This document shows positions 18,550 to 31,359 of a stretch of 64,000 bases of DNA, piece after piece. The notes below the pieces were generated by a model. That model was not told the origin of the DNA, made no database searches, and saw only the letters and a program-made list of their open reading frames with translations. The DNA comes from Solibacteraceae bacterium (GTDB taxonomy: Bacteria > Acidobacteriota > Terriglobia > Bryobacterales > Bryobacteraceae), in the NCBI GenBank assembly GCA_026984795.1, contig JALSRK010000018.1, positions 1 to 64,000 of the forward strand, in the 5' to 3' direction. The translations under genes and the position numbers were made by a program. Each line of letters begins with the position of its first letter. Position 1 is the stretch's first letter.

Positions 18550-21500
18550 AGCTGGTCCAGGACGCCATCCGGTACCCGGTAACCACCGCCGTCGGCGTCC
18601 TCTTGCTGGCGCTGTTCGGCTCGCTGGCCTTGCGGCGGATCCCCGTCCAGCTCACCCCTACCGTGGAAGAGCCGCAGATCACGGTCCAGACCCTCTGGCC
18701 GGGGGCCAGCCCTGAAGAGATCGAGCGGGAAATCGTCCAGGAACAGGAGGAACAGCTCAAGGGCCTCGAAGGCGTCGTCCGGATGGAGAGTTCCAGCTCC
18801 GACAGCTCCGGCTCCATCATTCTCACTTTCCGCATCGGTACCGACATCGACGCCGCGCTGCTCAGGGTTTCCAACCGCCTCCAGCAGGTGCCCAGCTACC
18901 CCCCGGACGCGGAAAAGCCGGTCATCTACACCGTTGCCGCCGAGGCGGACGCCATCGCCTGGTTCATTCTCCAGCCCGGCGGGGACAAGCCTTTCGACGG
19001 CGATATCTCCACGCTGTACGACTTCGTGGACGACTACATCAAGCCCGAGCTGGAGCGCGTCCCGGGACTCTCTCGAGCCAACATTTACGGCGGCCGGCGC
19101 CGTGAGATGCACGTCATCGTCGATCCGGAGAAGCTCGCTGCCAGGGGCGTCACCCTGAACCAGCTCGGCGCCGCCCTCGAACGCGAGAACCGCAACTACT
19201 CCGGCGGCGATTTCGCCGAAGGCAAGCGGCGCTACATCGTCAGGACCGTCGGGGAGTATTCCTCGCCCGAGGAGATCGCCGACGTCGTCATCGCCGTCCG
19301 CAACGGGGTTCCGATTTATGTTCACGACGTCGCCCAGGTGGAACTCGGCTACCGCAAGCCGCTGGCCGAGCCTTATTACTTCGGCGATCCGATGATCGCC
19401 GTCGCCACCTCCAAGGAACCCGGCGAGAATGTCCTCCGGGTGATGGAGGATCTGCGGGCGGTGGTGGATCGGCTGAACCGCGAGCTGCTCGCGCCGCGCG
19501 GGCTGCAACTGATCCAGGTCTACGACGAAACCGACTACATCGAGAGTTCGATCAGCCTGGTGCGCCAGAGCCTGTTCATCGGCGGCGGTTTGGCGATCGC
19601 CGTCCTGCTGCTTTTCCTGCGTAGCGTCACCAGCACCCTGGTGGTCGCCGTAGCGATCCCAGTCAGCATGATCGGCACGTTCCTCGCCATGCTCTGGTTC
19701 GGCCGGAGCATGAACGTGATCAGCCTGGCCGGTCTCGCTTTCGCCGTCGGCATGGTGGTGGACAACTCGATCGTCGTCCTGGAGAACATCTACCGCCACC
19801 GCCAGATGGGCAAATCCCGGATCCAGGCCGCCTACGACGGCGCCAGCGAAGTCTGGGGAGCTGTGCTCGCCTCCACGCTCACCACGATCGCCGTCTTCGT
19901 CCCGGTCGTCTTCGTCAAGGAGGAAGCCGGCCAGCTCTTCCGCGACATTGCTATCGCCATCAGCGTCGCCGTCGGCTTGAGCCTGATTGTGTCGATCACG
20001 GTCATCCCGTCGCTGTCGGCGAAAGTGCTGCACGTCAGCGGCAGGAAGTACTCCCGTTTCGGCTTCCACAATCTGTTCGGTCTGGTGCCGCTTGCCGAGG
20101 GGGCGACGCGCCGGTTCATGGACGTCGTCTACTGGCTCAGCGGGGGCGTCTTCCGCCGCATCCTGATCGTCGGCGGCCTGACGGCGGCGGCGGTGTTGAT
20201 CAGCGTCGCCTTGATGCCGAAGATCGAGTACCTGCCCCGCGGCAACGTGAACTTCATCTTCGGCGTTCTGATGCCATCGCCGGGCCAGAACCTCGATGAG
20301 GTCGCGAGCCTGCGAAATTACTACGTCCAACAGCTTTCCTACCTTTGGCGGACGCCCCCCGAGAAAGCGGTGGATCTGCCGGGCGGCGGCATCGATGGGT
20401 TCTTTTTCATCGCCCTTCACAACGCCTGCTACATGGGGATCCGCTCCCGTGACCCGCTGCGCGCCCGGGAGCTGATACCGGAGTTCCGCCGGGTGACCAG
20501 CTCGATTCCCGGCGCCATCGGCTTCATTCAACAGGCTTCGATCTTCCAGCGGGGGATGGGCGCGGGCCGCAACATCGACATCGACATCACCGGCCCCGAC
20601 ATCCAGCGCTTGATCGCCCTGGGGGGAGAGATCTTCGGGCGGGTGATGCAGGTCTTGCCCGGGGCGCAGGCGCGGCCCATTCCTTCGCTCGACTTGGGCA
20701 GCCCCGAGGTCCACGTGATCACCGACCGGCGCCGCGCTGCGGAAGTGGGTATCTCCAACCGCGACCTCGGCTTCACGGTCAGCGCCTTGGTGGACGGAGC
20801 GAAGGCCAGCGAGTACCAGTACCGCGGGCGCGAGATCGACCTGAAGGTCATGGCCGAGGAGAGCTTCGCCCACCGCACCCACCTGCTGGAGCAGATGCCC
20901 ATCGCCACGCCGTCCGGCGGCCTGGTCACGTTGGGTTCGGTGGCGCGGGTGGTGGAAGCGACCGGGCCGACGACCATCCAGCACCGGGAACGCGAGCGCG
21001 CCATCACCATCCAGTTGACTCCTCCGGAACACATGCCCCTCGAGCAGGCCATGGAGATCGTCAACAACGACATCCTCGCTCCGATGTACAAGCAGGGGCG
21101 TCTCGGCGGGCTCTACCGAACGCATCTGGCCGGCAGCGCGGACAAGCTCACCCAGGCTTTCGACAGCTTCAAGCTCAACTTCCTGCTGGCCGTGGCCATC
21201 ACCTACTTGCTGATGGCCGCTCTGTTCGAGAGCTTCCTGTATCCTTTCGTGATCATGTTCAGCGTGCCCCTGGCCGCCGCCGGGGGCTTTCTCGGCCTCG
21301 GGGCCGTGAACCGTTTCATCGGCTACCAGGCCCTGGACATCCTGACCATGCTCGGCTTCGTCATCCTGGTCGGCACGGTGGTCAATAACGCCATCCTGAT
21401 TGTCCACCAGTCGCTGAACAATATGCGGGACCAGGGCATGGCGCCGCGGGAGGCGATCCGCGACGCCACCGGCACCCGGGTCCGGCCGATCTTCATGTCG

Positions 21501-21734
21501 GTCGGCACTTCAGTGTTCGGGATGCTCCCACTGGTGCTGTTCCCGGGTCCGGGGTCGGAACTCTACCGGGGATTGGGCTCGGTGGTGGTCGGGGGGCTCA
21601 TCGTTTCGACGGTCTTTACGTTGTTCGTGGTCCCCAGCCTGTTCAGCCTGGTGCTGGATGCGCGGGCGGCGCTCGGCCGGGCCTTGCGGCGTGTGTTCCG
21701 GATTCGTGAACCGGAGCCGGAAGCCGGCGACTGA
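18546..21734 (+). CDS. RND family efflux transporter permease
   Basis: 1062 residues, the usual RND length, with TM1 near residue 12-32, a large periplasmic loop, TM2-6, a second periplasmic loop and TM8-12. TM4 carries the proton-relay region GMVVDNSIVVLENIYRH; its Asp is residue 406, and Asn takes the place of the second Asp of AcrB. Proton-driven export across the inner membrane is the family function. Substrate class (drug, lipid or metal) is unresolved. The metal-RND methionine relay was not obvious. It is coupled to the adaptor by an overlapping start. Confidence 0.9.
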   Translation: MKLVQDAIRYPVTTAVGVLLLALFGSLALRRIPVQLTPTVEEPQITVQTLWPGASPEEIEREIVQEQEEQLKGLEGVVRMESSSSDSSGSIILTFRIGTDIDAALLRVSNRLQQVPSYPPDAEKPVIYTVAAEADAIAWFILQPGGDKPFDGDISTLYDFVDDYIKPELERVPGLSRANIYGGRRREMHVIVDPEKLAARGVTLNQLGAALERENRNYSGGDFAEGKRRYIVRTVGEYSSPEEIADVVIAVRNGVPIYVHDVAQVELGYRKPLAEPYYFGDPMIAVATSKEPGENVLRVMEDLRAVVDRLNRELLAPRGLQLIQVYDETDYIESSISLVRQSLFIGGGLAIAVLLLFLRSVTSTLVVAVAIPVSMIGTFLAMLWFGRSMNVISLAGLAFAVGMVVDNSIVVLENIYRHRQMGKSRIQAAYDGASEVWGAVLASTLTTIAVFVPVVFVKEEAGQLFRDIAIAISVAVGLSLIVSITVIPSLSAKVLHVSGRKYSRFGFHNLFGLVPLAEGATRRFMDVVYWLSGGVFRRILIVGGLTAAAVLISVALMPKIEYLPRGNVNFIFGVLMPSPGQNLDEVASLRNYYVQQLSYLWRTPPEKAVDLPGGGIDGFFFIALHNACYMGIRSRDPLRARELIPEFRRVTSSIPGAIGFIQQASIFQRGMGAGRNIDIDITGPDIQRLIALGGEIFGRVMQVLPGAQARPIPSLDLGSPEVHVITDRRRAAEVGISNRDLGFTVSALVDGAKASEYQYRGREIDLKVMAEESFAHRTHLLEQMPIATPSGGLVTLGSVARVVEATGPTTIQHRERERAITIQLTPPEHMPLEQAMEIVNNDILAPMYKQGRLGGLYRTHLAGSADKLTQAFDSFKLNFLLAVAITYLLMAALFESFLYPFVIMFSVPLAAAGGFLGLGAVNRFIGYQALDILTMLGFVILVGTVVNNAILIVHQSLNNMRDQGMAPREAIRDATGTRVRPIFMSVGTSVFGMLPLVLFPGPGSELYRGLGSVVVGGLIVSTVFTLFVVPSLFSLVLDARAALGRALRRVFRIREPEPEAGD

Positions 21735-21755
21735 GACCTCCGGCGCTTCTGCGGC

Positions 21756-22529
21756 TCAGGTGCGCAGCGCGTCTACGATCGACTTCGCACCCTGCAGCAG
21801 CATGCCTGTCTCGGCGCCGCAACCCACGAACCGCATGCCCCGCTCCATCCAATGGCGCGCCAGTTCGATGGGCCGGGTCTGGATGCCCGGGACCACGCCC
21901 TGGGCCAGGGCGCTGTCGCGGATCTTCTCGATCGCCTCTTCCATCTTCGGGTGGAAGAATTCCCCAGGCACGCCCAGGGAGATCGACAGGTCCACAGGAC
22001 CGATCATCACCACGTCGAGTCCGGGCACCGAGAGCAGATCATCGCGCTGCTCGACTGCCAGGGCCGTTTCGATCTGCAACACCACCAAGGTGTTCGCGTT
22101 GATGTGCGCCGCTACTTCGCCGATGGAGGCCTTCTGGTAGCGCACCTGTAAGTGACTCGGCGTGATCCCGAAGCCCCGGACGCCGTCCGGCGGGAACCGG
22201 CACCAGCTCACTGCCTTTTCGAGGAGCTCCCGCGACTCCACCCGGGGGAAAATGATCCCCATCGCGCCGTTGTCGAGCGCCCGGGCCACGAGCGAGTATT
22301 GCAAGTCGGCCACGCGGACCAGGGGGACCAGCCCGGTGTCGGCGGCCGCGCGGGCGAGGTCATGGATCGTCCCGTAGTCGAATGTGCCGTGCTCGGCGTC
22401 GATGTAGGTGTAGTCGAAGCCGGCCGCGGCCAGGATGCGCGGAACCTCCGGAGAGCGGATGGTGTTGAAGGCGCAGCCGATCACGGTCTTGCCTTCCGCC
22501 AGGGCTTGTTTCACCTTGTTGACTTGCAT
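21756..22529 (-). CDS. HpcH/HpaI-family aldolase
   Basis: 257 residues from the ATG at 22529, chosen because GGAAACCGGGATC lies before it and MQVNKVKQALAEGKTVIGC is the normal family start. A TTG at 22592 overlapping the bshC stop would add 21 residues. Motifs are FDYTYIDAEHGTFDYGTIHD, GAMGIIFPRVES, VVLQIETALAVE and DVVMIGPVDLSISLGVPGE, including the metal-binding Glu and Asp. Such class II enzymes cleave or form 2-keto-3-deoxy sugar acids with a divalent metal. The exact substrate is unknown. It is probably co-transcribed with bshC. Confidence 0.88.
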   Translation of the reverse strand: MQVNKVKQALAEGKTVIGCAFNTIRSPEVPRILAAAGFDYTYIDAEHGTFDYGTIHDLARAAADTGLVPLVRVADLQYSLVARALDNGAMGIIFPRVESRELLEKAVSWCRFPPDGVRGFGITPSHLQVRYQKASIGEVAAHINANTLVVLQIETALAVEQRDDLLSVPGLDVVMIGPVDLSISLGVPGEFFHPKMEEAIEKIRDSALAQGVVPGIQTRPIELARHWMERGMRFVGCGAETGMLLQGAKSIVDALRT

Positions 22530-22588
22530 GATCCCGGTTTCCAACAGAGAAGACGGCAGCACCACCTGCGGGCGGGAAGCTCGATCGC

Positions 22589-24160
22589 TCAAAGGGCAAG
22601 GACGAGGTGGTCCCGGCAGTCCAAATGCACATTCTCGTAAACCCGCAAAGGGAAATCAAGGCCGTGGCGCGCCAGGAACGGCAGCACCGTATAGAAGCGC
22701 TCCTGCGGCCGCTTCCTGGGGTAGATCAGATTGTAGAGGTAGGCCGCGTCCGCCTCGGCGCGGTTCTCCCGCCGCAGGGCTTCCCGGGCCGCCTTGCGCT
22801 CGATCTTGGCGAGCTGGTGCAGGATCTTGGCACGGCTCTTGTCCAGCGCCGCGGCCAGGGTCGGGTCGAACCGGTCGAGCTTCTCTCGCAACTCGGCGAT
22901 ATGTCCGGCGACGGACTCGGTGGTGGCGAGGATCGCCTCTTCGAGATCCGCCGGAATCAGGCGGCCGGCGATCCTCTCTTCCACGTCGGCCAGGCCGTGG
23001 AAGAAGTCGGAGATCCGCAGCCCGTAGCGCTTCACGAGTTTCGCCGCCCGGGGGTCGAGGATCGTGAAGCTCGCTCGCGGGACGATGACCGGCATGCGGC
23101 CCAGCAGGGCTTCGAACAACACCTGCGATTGGGCGAAGTAAGCAATCTCCGCCGGCCCGCCGGCGTAGGCCACCGTCGGCAGGATGTAGTCCTGGACCAC
23201 CGGGCGCAGCAGCGCGTTCGGCGAGAGAGACTCGGCCCGCGCCGCCAGCTCCTGTCTGGTATAGATCCTCTCTCCCGCCGAGTAGCCCCCGTCGCGCTTC
23301 CGCAGGGGAAGCCGGCGGCCGTCTTCGAGCAGGAACAGCAGGGAGGCGGCCCCGTCCACCCGCACCTGGGCGTGGTAGCCGGCCCGGTCCAGTTCCTGTG
23401 TCCTGATCCGGAGCTTCTCTCGCAGATCGTCGGCGGCTGCCAGAGCCTCGCGCATCAGCGGCGCGGCCAGGGAGCGGACCGCCGGATGTAAGGGGTCCAG
23501 GTACAGCAGGCACTCCGGCAGGATGCGCTGGAGCAACTCCATCATCGCGGCGCCCATCGTCCGGCCGGGCGCGTAGCAGAGCTCGGTGATCGTCGCTACC
23601 TCGTCCCCGTAAGGCAAGGCGCTGACGGAGGCCCGCAGTTGGTTGAGCGGCGGGTTCTCCAGCCGGATCGTGCCCACCGGGCGCTGGCCTTCTTCGCTCG
23701 AGATCTGGAACGGGACGGGGTTCAATGTCGCATCGAAGCCCCAGCAGCGGCTCACCTCGGCGAAATCGTGATCCTCAGTGGCGATCCAGAAGATCGGCAC
23801 GGCGGCGAGGCCACGGCTCGAGAGCGTCCGCGCCAGTTTGACGGCGGTCAGCGCCTTGTAAACGGTGTAGCAGGGGCCCGAGAACAGGCCCGCCTGCTGC
23901 CCGGTGACCACCGCCAGCGTCCCCGGCCGGACCAGCTTCTCGAGCGAGGGATTGTCGCCGTTGATCTCGCGGAGCGCCGCTACCAGCGCTTCCCGCCGGC
24001 TGGGCGGGAAATCGATGCGTCCCGCTACCGCCTCGTAGCTCGCCGCTTCGTACGGGTCTCCGCCGTAGAAGGGAGCCACCCGGTGATAATGATAAAGGTA
24101 GTCGGTGACCAGCTTGCTCGTGTGCGGGAACTCGGTGTGCGGGACGGCGAGCGGCTCCAT
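22589..24160 (-). CDS. bshC: Putative cysteine ligase BshC (bacillithiol biosynthesis)
   Basis: 523 residues from ATG at 24160 (a TTG at 24172 is possible). The nucleotidyltransferase-like core shows GTLAVVTGQQAGLFSGPCYT, VYKALTAVKLAR and PIFWIATEDHDFAEVSRCWG, the BshC signature. A C-terminal coiled coil lies around residues 400-470 (FDPTLAAALDKSRAKILHQL and onward). BshC adds cysteine to GlcN-malate in the last step of bacillithiol synthesis. bshA and bshB are not in the window. It ends YENVHLDCRDHLVLAL. Confidence 0.9.
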   Translation of the reverse strand: MEPLAVPHTEFPHTSKLVTDYLYHYHRVAPFYGGDPYEAASYEAVAGRIDFPPSRREALVAALREINGDNPSLEKLVRPGTLAVVTGQQAGLFSGPCYTVYKALTAVKLARTLSSRGLAAVPIFWIATEDHDFAEVSRCWGFDATLNPVPFQISSEEGQRPVGTIRLENPPLNQLRASVSALPYGDEVATITELCYAPGRTMGAAMMELLQRILPECLLYLDPLHPAVRSLAAPLMREALAAADDLREKLRIRTQELDRAGYHAQVRVDGAASLLFLLEDGRRLPLRKRDGGYSAGERIYTRQELAARAESLSPNALLRPVVQDYILPTVAYAGGPAEIAYFAQSQVLFEALLGRMPVIVPRASFTILDPRAAKLVKRYGLRISDFFHGLADVEERIAGRLIPADLEEAILATTESVAGHIAELREKLDRFDPTLAAALDKSRAKILHQLAKIERKAAREALRRENRAEADAAYLYNLIYPRKRPQERFYTVLPFLARHGLDFPLRVYENVHLDCRDHLVLAL

Positions 24161-24276
24161 GAGTACGTTCAACCTTAACAGATGCGAAGCGGCGCGGAAA
24201 AGTTGTCCGCCGTCTACCGCAGTCCTGGGCGGGCGGGGCGGATTGGGCGCGCCCGAGAAGAGGGGAGGATAAGAGA

Positions 24277-24606
24277 TTGATAGACGAGCACGATTTCCAG
24301 ATCAAGGCCGATGAGGCGCTCGAAGAGCTCGACCAAGCCCTCGGGGCGGCGGCCGACGAGCATGGGTTCGAGCCGGATTTCCAGGCCGGCGCCCTGACGA
24401 TCGAGTTCGACGACCCACCGGCCAAGTTCGTCGTCAGCCCGAACAGCGCCGTACGCCAGATCTGGGTCTCGGCTCTGGCCACCAGCTACAAGCTGGACTG
24501 GGACGCCGGGCGCGGGGCGTTCGTCCACGGCGAGACGGGCCGCACCCTCAAGGAGCTGATCGGCGACCTGATCGGCAAGCAGATCGGCGAGCCGGTTCAG
24601 CTCTGA
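24277..24606 (+). CDS. cyaY: Iron donor protein CyaY (bacterial frataxin)
   Basis: 109 residues of the alpha-beta sandwich. The acidic first helix (DEALEELDQAL) is followed by FEPDFQAGALTIEFDD, then FVVSPNSAVRQIWVSALATS and YKLDWDAGRGAF, with the frataxin NxxxPxxQIW pattern present as SPNSAVRQIW. The start is TTG at 24277, supported by AGGGGAGG 8 bases upstream; no ATG is in frame before it. Frataxin binds iron and tunes Fe-S cluster assembly by IscS/IscU. It is divergent from bshC and followed 24 bases later by a radical SAM (Fe-S) gene. Confidence 0.85.
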   Translation: MIDEHDFQIKADEALEELDQALGAAADEHGFEPDFQAGALTIEFDDPPAKFVVSPNSAVRQIWVSALATSYKLDWDAGRGAFVHGETGRTLKELIGDLIGKQIGEPVQL

Positions 24607-24630
24607 TTCCCCGAACCGGACCCTTTAGCG

Positions 24631-25725
24631 ATGGCAGGCGTCTACATCTCCTACCCCTTCTGCCGCCAGAAGTGCACGTACTGCAACTTCGCCTCGGGCG
24701 TGGGCCGGGCGGCGGAGGAGCGGGAGTACTTCGAAGCGCTGCTCGCCGAGGTCGCCGCCCACCGCTGGGAGTGGACGCCGGAGACGGTCTACCTCGGCGG
24801 CGGTTCGCCGGACCGCCTCGATCCGGCTGATCTGGAGCGCCTGCTCGCTCTCGTTCCCGGACGGCCCTGGCGCGAGGCCACCATCGAAGCCGCGCCCGAC
24901 GACGTGAGTCCGGACAAGGCCGCGGAATGGGCGCGCAGCGGCATCACCCGGGTGAGCCTGGGCGTGCAGTCCTTCGTCGAGGCCGAGATCCGCCGGACGG
25001 GCCGGCAGCACACCGCCGCCGGCGTCGCCGAGGCGGTCTGGATTCTGCGCCAGGCCGGCATCGGCCGGATCAACATCGACCTGATTGCAGGCCTGCCCGG
25101 CCAGACCGCGGAGAGCTGGGAGGAGTCGCTCGAGTGGATCGCGCGGCTCGCGCCCGGCCACGTCTCGGTCTACATGCTCGAGATCGACGGCAAGAGCCGG
25201 CTGGGACGGGAGCTGCTCGCCGGGGGCTCGCGCTACGGCGCGGCGGAGGTCCCGGACGAGGAGACCGTCGCCCTGCTCTACGAGCGTGCCGTGGCGGCCC
25301 TGGCGGAGATGGGGCTGCGACGCTACGAGATCTCGAACTTCGCGAGGCCCGGCGAGGAGTCGCTCCACAATCTCAAGTACTGGCGGCTGGAGCCGTACGT
25401 GGGATTCGGGGCCGACGCTCACTCCTACGACGGGCGCTCGCGCCGCCGGAACGCCGAGACGGCCCGGGAGTACGTGGACCGCTTCCGGCGCGGGCGGCCC
25501 CCGGCGGTCGAGACCTCGGAGGCTGCGTCCGACGAGCGCTTCTTTCTCGGGCTGCGCCTGGCCGAGGGCATCCGGCTCGACGCCGGTGGGCGGCGGCTGC
25601 ACGCGGCGGCCATCGAGCGGTTCCTCCGGGCGGGCTTGCTCGAAGAGTCCGGCGGACGGCTCCGGCTGACAGACCGCGGCGTTCTGCTGTCCAATGAAGT
25701 ATTCCAGGAGTTTCTTGCCGTATGA
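24631..25725 (+). CDS. hemW: Radical SAM heme chaperone HemW-like protein
   Basis: 364 residues. The 4Fe-4S motif is C11-x3-C15-x2-C18 ([11 protein letters not shown]). Asn-Phe after the last Cys, instead of the extra Cys of HemN, favours HemW. Other features are [38 protein letters not shown] and the C-terminal winged-helix-like HemN_C domain ending [12 protein letters not shown]. HemW binds heme and is thought to deliver it to respiratory enzymes. It overlaps ltaE by four bases. Confidence 0.88.
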   Translation: MAGVYISYPFCRQKCTYCNFASGVGRAAEEREYFEALLAEVAAHRWEWTPETVYLGGGSPDRLDPADLERLLALVPGRPWREATIEAAPDDVSPDKAAEWARSGITRVSLGVQSFVEAEIRRTGRQHTAAGVAEAVWILRQAGIGRINIDLIAGLPGQTAESWEESLEWIARLAPGHVSVYMLEIDGKSRLGRELLAGGSRYGAAEVPDEETVALLYERAVAALAEMGLRRYEISNFARPGEESLHNLKYWRLEPYVGFGADAHSYDGRSRRRNAETAREYVDRFRRGRPPAVETSEAASDERFFLGLRLAEGIRLDAGGRRLHAAAIERFLRAGLLEESGGRLRLTDRGVLLSNEVFQEFLAV

Positions 25726-26768
25726 ACCAGCCAACGCAGTGGATCGATCTTCGCAGCGATACCGTGACCCGGCCCACGCCTGAGATGCGCCGGGCAATGG
25801 CCGAAGCCGAGGTCGGCGACGACGTCTACGGCGAAGACCCCACGGTGAACCGGCTGGAGGCCCGCGCCGCCGAGATCCTGGGCAAGGAAGCGGGGCTGTT
25901 CGTGCCCACCGGCTCGATGGGCAACACGATCGCCGTCAAGCTTCACACCACCCACGGCCAGGAGGTGATCTGCGAGGCCCGCTCCCACGTGATGAACTAC
26001 GAGCTGGCGATGATGGCCTGGTTCTCCGGCTGCCTGGCGCGGCCGATCCCGACGCCCGACGGCATCCTGCGCTGGACGGACATTCGCAAGGAGTACCGTC
26101 CGCTCCACGCCCACTTCGCCCCCACCGGGCTCATCGAGCTGGAGAACACCCACAACATCGCCGGCGGCGTGGTCACCCCGAAGGAGGTGATCGACGAGAT
26201 CTGCGACGAGGCGCACAACCTCGGCCTGAAGGTCCACCTGGACGGGGCGCGCATCTTCAACGCCGCCACCTATCTCGGCATCAGCGCCGCCGAGCTTTGC
26301 GCCAAGGCCGACACGGTGATGTTCTGCCTCTCGAAGGGTCTGGGCGCGCCGGTGGGCTCGCTGCTGGTTGGGACCCGCGAGGACATGGCCCGGGCGCGCC
26401 TGTATCGCAAGCGGCTCGGCGGCGGGATGCGCCAGGCGGGGGTACTGGCCGCGCCGGGGCTGATCGCGCTGGAGCGGATGCCGCAACGGCTGGCCGAGGA
26501 CCACGCCAATGCCCGCTTGCTTGCCGAAGGTCTGGCGCGCGTCCGGGGCATCTCGATCGATCCGGCCAAGGTCCAGACCAATATCCTCGTCTTCGATGTC
26601 AGCGCCACCGGCCTGGAGTCGTTCGAGATCAGCCGCCGCTTGAAGGAGCGCGGGGTGCTCGCCAACGGCATCAGCCCCTCGCTGATGCGGATGGTCACTC
26701 ACTTCGACGTGGACCGCGCCGGATGTGAGCGGGCGCTCGAAGCCATGGAACAAGCAGTACGGTACTGA
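25722..26768 (+). CDS. ltaE: Low-specificity L-threonine aldolase
   Basis: 348 residues of fold-type I PLP enzyme. It begins with [20 protein letters not shown] and [17 protein letters not shown], then [12 protein letters not shown]. The PLP lysine is in [17 protein letters not shown]. It cleaves threonine or allo-threonine to glycine and acetaldehyde. It is translationally coupled to hemW (ATGA overlap). Its stop is 12 bases from the convergent glnD stop. The family assignment is strong; in vivo substrate preference is not readable from sequence. Confidence 0.93.
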   Translation: MNQPTQWIDLRSDTVTRPTPEMRRAMAEAEVGDDVYGEDPTVNRLEARAAEILGKEAGLFVPTGSMGNTIAVKLHTTHGQEVICEARSHVMNYELAMMAWFSGCLARPIPTPDGILRWTDIRKEYRPLHAHFAPTGLIELENTHNIAGGVVTPKEVIDEICDEAHNLGLKVHLDGARIFNAATYLGISAAELCAKADTVMFCLSKGLGAPVGSLLVGTREDMARARLYRKRLGGGMRQAGVLAAPGLIALERMPQRLAEDHANARLLAEGLARVRGISIDPAKVQTNILVFDVSATGLESFEISRRLKERGVLANGISPSLMRMVTHFDVDRAGCERALEAMEQAVRY

Positions 26769-26780
26769 CGCCCCAAGGGC

Positions 26781-29598
<2,818 letters not shown>

Positions 29599-30951
29599 TT
29601 ACGACTCGAAGTTGTAGGCTTCTTCCCCGTGCATGGACAAGTCCAGGCCTTGCGTCTCCTGTTCGCTATCGACGCGGACACCCACCAGCGCGTCGCAGAT
29701 CTTCAGGATGAGGAACGTGGCCACGGCGGCGAGCACCCAGGTGAGCAGGGCGCCGAGAGCCTGGTTCACGACCTGGAAAGCGTTGCCGTCCACGAGGCCG
29801 AGGCCGGCCCAGCCTTCCGGGGGATCAGCGACGGCGCTGGTAGCGAAGACGCCGGTCAACACCGCGCCGACAGTGCCCCCGATGCCATGGACGCCGAAAG
29901 CGTCGAGCGAATCGTCGTAGCCGAGCTTCTGCTTGACCACCGCTACCATCCAGTAGCAGACGACGCCGGTGGCAAAGCCGATCACCAGGGCCGCCATAGG
30001 GGTGACGAAGCCGGCGGCCGGAGTGATGCCCACCAGGCCGGCGACGGCGCCGGTGATCGCCCCCAGCATGCTCGGCTTACCGTCGCGGATCCACTCGACG
30101 AGGACCCAGCCCAGCGTCGCCGCGGCGGCTCCGAAGTGGGTGGCGACAAACGCTGTGGAGGCTCCGGCCCCGGCGCTGAGGGCGCTGCCGGCGTTGAAGC
30201 CGAACCAGCCGACCCAGAGCAGGCAGGCTCCGATGACGCTGATGACCAGGTTGTGGGGCTTCATGGCCTCGCTCGGGAAGCCGTGCCGCTTGCCGATGTA
30301 GAGGGCGCAAACAAGGGCCGAAATGCCCGAGCTGATGTGGACCACGGTACCCCCGGCGAAGTCGAAGCAGGGGATCGGACCGTTCTCGAAAGCATTGAGC
30401 AGGCCGCCGCTGCCCCAGACCATGTGGGCCATCGGATAGTAGACGACGAAGGACCACAGCGCCGTAAACAGCAGCATGGCGCTGAACTTCATCCGTTCGG
30501 CGAAGGCCCCCGAGATGAGCGCCGGGGTGATGATGGCGAACATCAACTGGAAGACCATGAAGGTGAGGGCCGGGATGCCGCCGCTTGCGTCCGTGCCGAC
30601 CCCGTTGAGCAGCAGGTGGTCGAAGTTTCCGATGATGCGTCCACTGCCGCCGAAGGCGAGACTGTAGCCTACGAGAGCCCAGATCACCGTGGCCAGGGCC
30701 ATCAGGATGAAGCTGTGCATCATGGTGCCCAGCACGTTCTTGCGCCGGACAAGCCCGCCGTAGAAGAGGGCCAGCCCCGGGCCGGTCATCATCAGGACCA
30801 GGGCGGAGCTGACGAGCATCCAGGCGTTGTCGGCCGACATCTGGGCGGCAGCCACGGCCTTCTCCAGCTCGGCGATCCTGGTTCCGGTGTCGGCCAGGGC
30901 CATGCCCGGCAGCAAAAATAAGACTCCACTCAGTATGGACAATCGGTTCAT
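29599..30951 (-). CDS. amtB: Ammonium transporter
   Basis: 450 residues. The start is the ATG at 30951 with GAGGAG 7 bases before it; it gives a signal peptide MNRLSILSGVLFLLPGMALA, common in AmtB. About eleven membrane helices follow, with MMTGPGLALFYGGLVRRKNV, FDFAGGTVVHISSGISALVC (twin-His region) and DDSLDAFGVHGIGGTVGAVL with the second pore His. The cytosolic tail is short. It conducts ammonium at the inner membrane and is blocked by PII, encoded next. The longer reading to 31035 lacks a binding site. Confidence 0.95.
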   Translation of the reverse strand: MNRLSILSGVLFLLPGMALADTGTRIAELEKAVAAAQMSADNAWMLVSSALVLMMTGPGLALFYGGLVRRKNVLGTMMHSFILMALATVIWALVGYSLAFGGSGRIIGNFDHLLLNGVGTDASGGIPALTFMVFQLMFAIITPALISGAFAERMKFSAMLLFTALWSFVVYYPMAHMVWGSGGLLNAFENGPIPCFDFAGGTVVHISSGISALVCALYIGKRHGFPSEAMKPHNLVISVIGACLLWVGWFGFNAGSALSAGAGASTAFVATHFGAAAATLGWVLVEWIRDGKPSMLGAITGAVAGLVGITPAAGFVTPMAALVIGFATGVVCYWMVAVVKQKLGYDDSLDAFGVHGIGGTVGAVLTGVFATSAVADPPEGWAGLGLVDGNAFQVVNQALGALLTWVLAAVATFLILKICDALVGVRVDSEQETQGLDLSMHGEEAYNFES

Positions 30952-31359
30952 CAACGTCTCCTCAAAGAGATTCACGAAAGGGTTCGCCGTAAGGCGAGAC
31001 ACTATCATCATGCCCTGAGTTTTCAGGTTCGACAAACTAAACGTTTCTATGCAGGCGATTAGAATTTTTGATTGGATTCCCGCGACCGCTTGCGCTAGAC
31101 TTTTCGTGAATCGGGCGGAAGAGACGCCGCCCGGCCGGCGCGGACCCGCCGGCCGGGCAACGCCCGCCGCAGGCGAGTGACCACCCTCCCTTGGCCTGCG
31201 GATCTTCAGAATCGTTTATCGGCAGGGCACCCCCCTCCCCGGTCGAGGCCGCAGGCGGCATGGAGGCCGGCTGGGAGTGTGGCTTTCCGGCTCGTGGTGA
31301 GTGCGACCGGGGGCGGCGTGCGCCCTGAAAACAATACAACAGGGGGCGAAAGAAGAAAG
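30952..31359. other. Divergent amtB/porin regulatory spacer, 408 nt
   Basis: No gene is supported here. The part next to amtB is relatively AT-rich (about 30990-31080), as expected of a promoter region. The part next to the porin is GC-rich and contains a strong hairpin listed separately. No sigma-54 element (TGGCA-N7-TTGC type) was found by eye on either strand. The ribosome binding region of the porin is AG-rich (GGGGGCGAAAGAAGAAAG). Confidence 0.5.
31129..31158. promoter_or_regulatory. 12-bp perfect hairpin in amtB/porin spacer
   Basis: GCCCGGCCGGCG (31129-31140) is fully complementary to CGCCGGCCGGGC (31147-31158), with a six-base loop CGGACC. It is 178 bases from the amtB start and 202 from the porin start. 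It may act as an attenuator or insulator, or be a dispersed palindromic repeat. No T-run follows on the + strand (AACGCCCGCC). Confidence 0.45.

Noticed and set aside
18366-21407. 1013-codon open frame on the - strand inside the RND permease gene
   Set aside because: Antisense to a protein with clear RND motifs. The translated product is low-complexity, rich in Asp, His, Arg and Gly, and matches nothing. It is a by-product of GC-rich codon use.
30952-31035. Longer AmtB start at 31035
   Set aside because: It would bury the signal peptide behind 28 residues. The ATG at 30951 has GAGGAG at good spacing.
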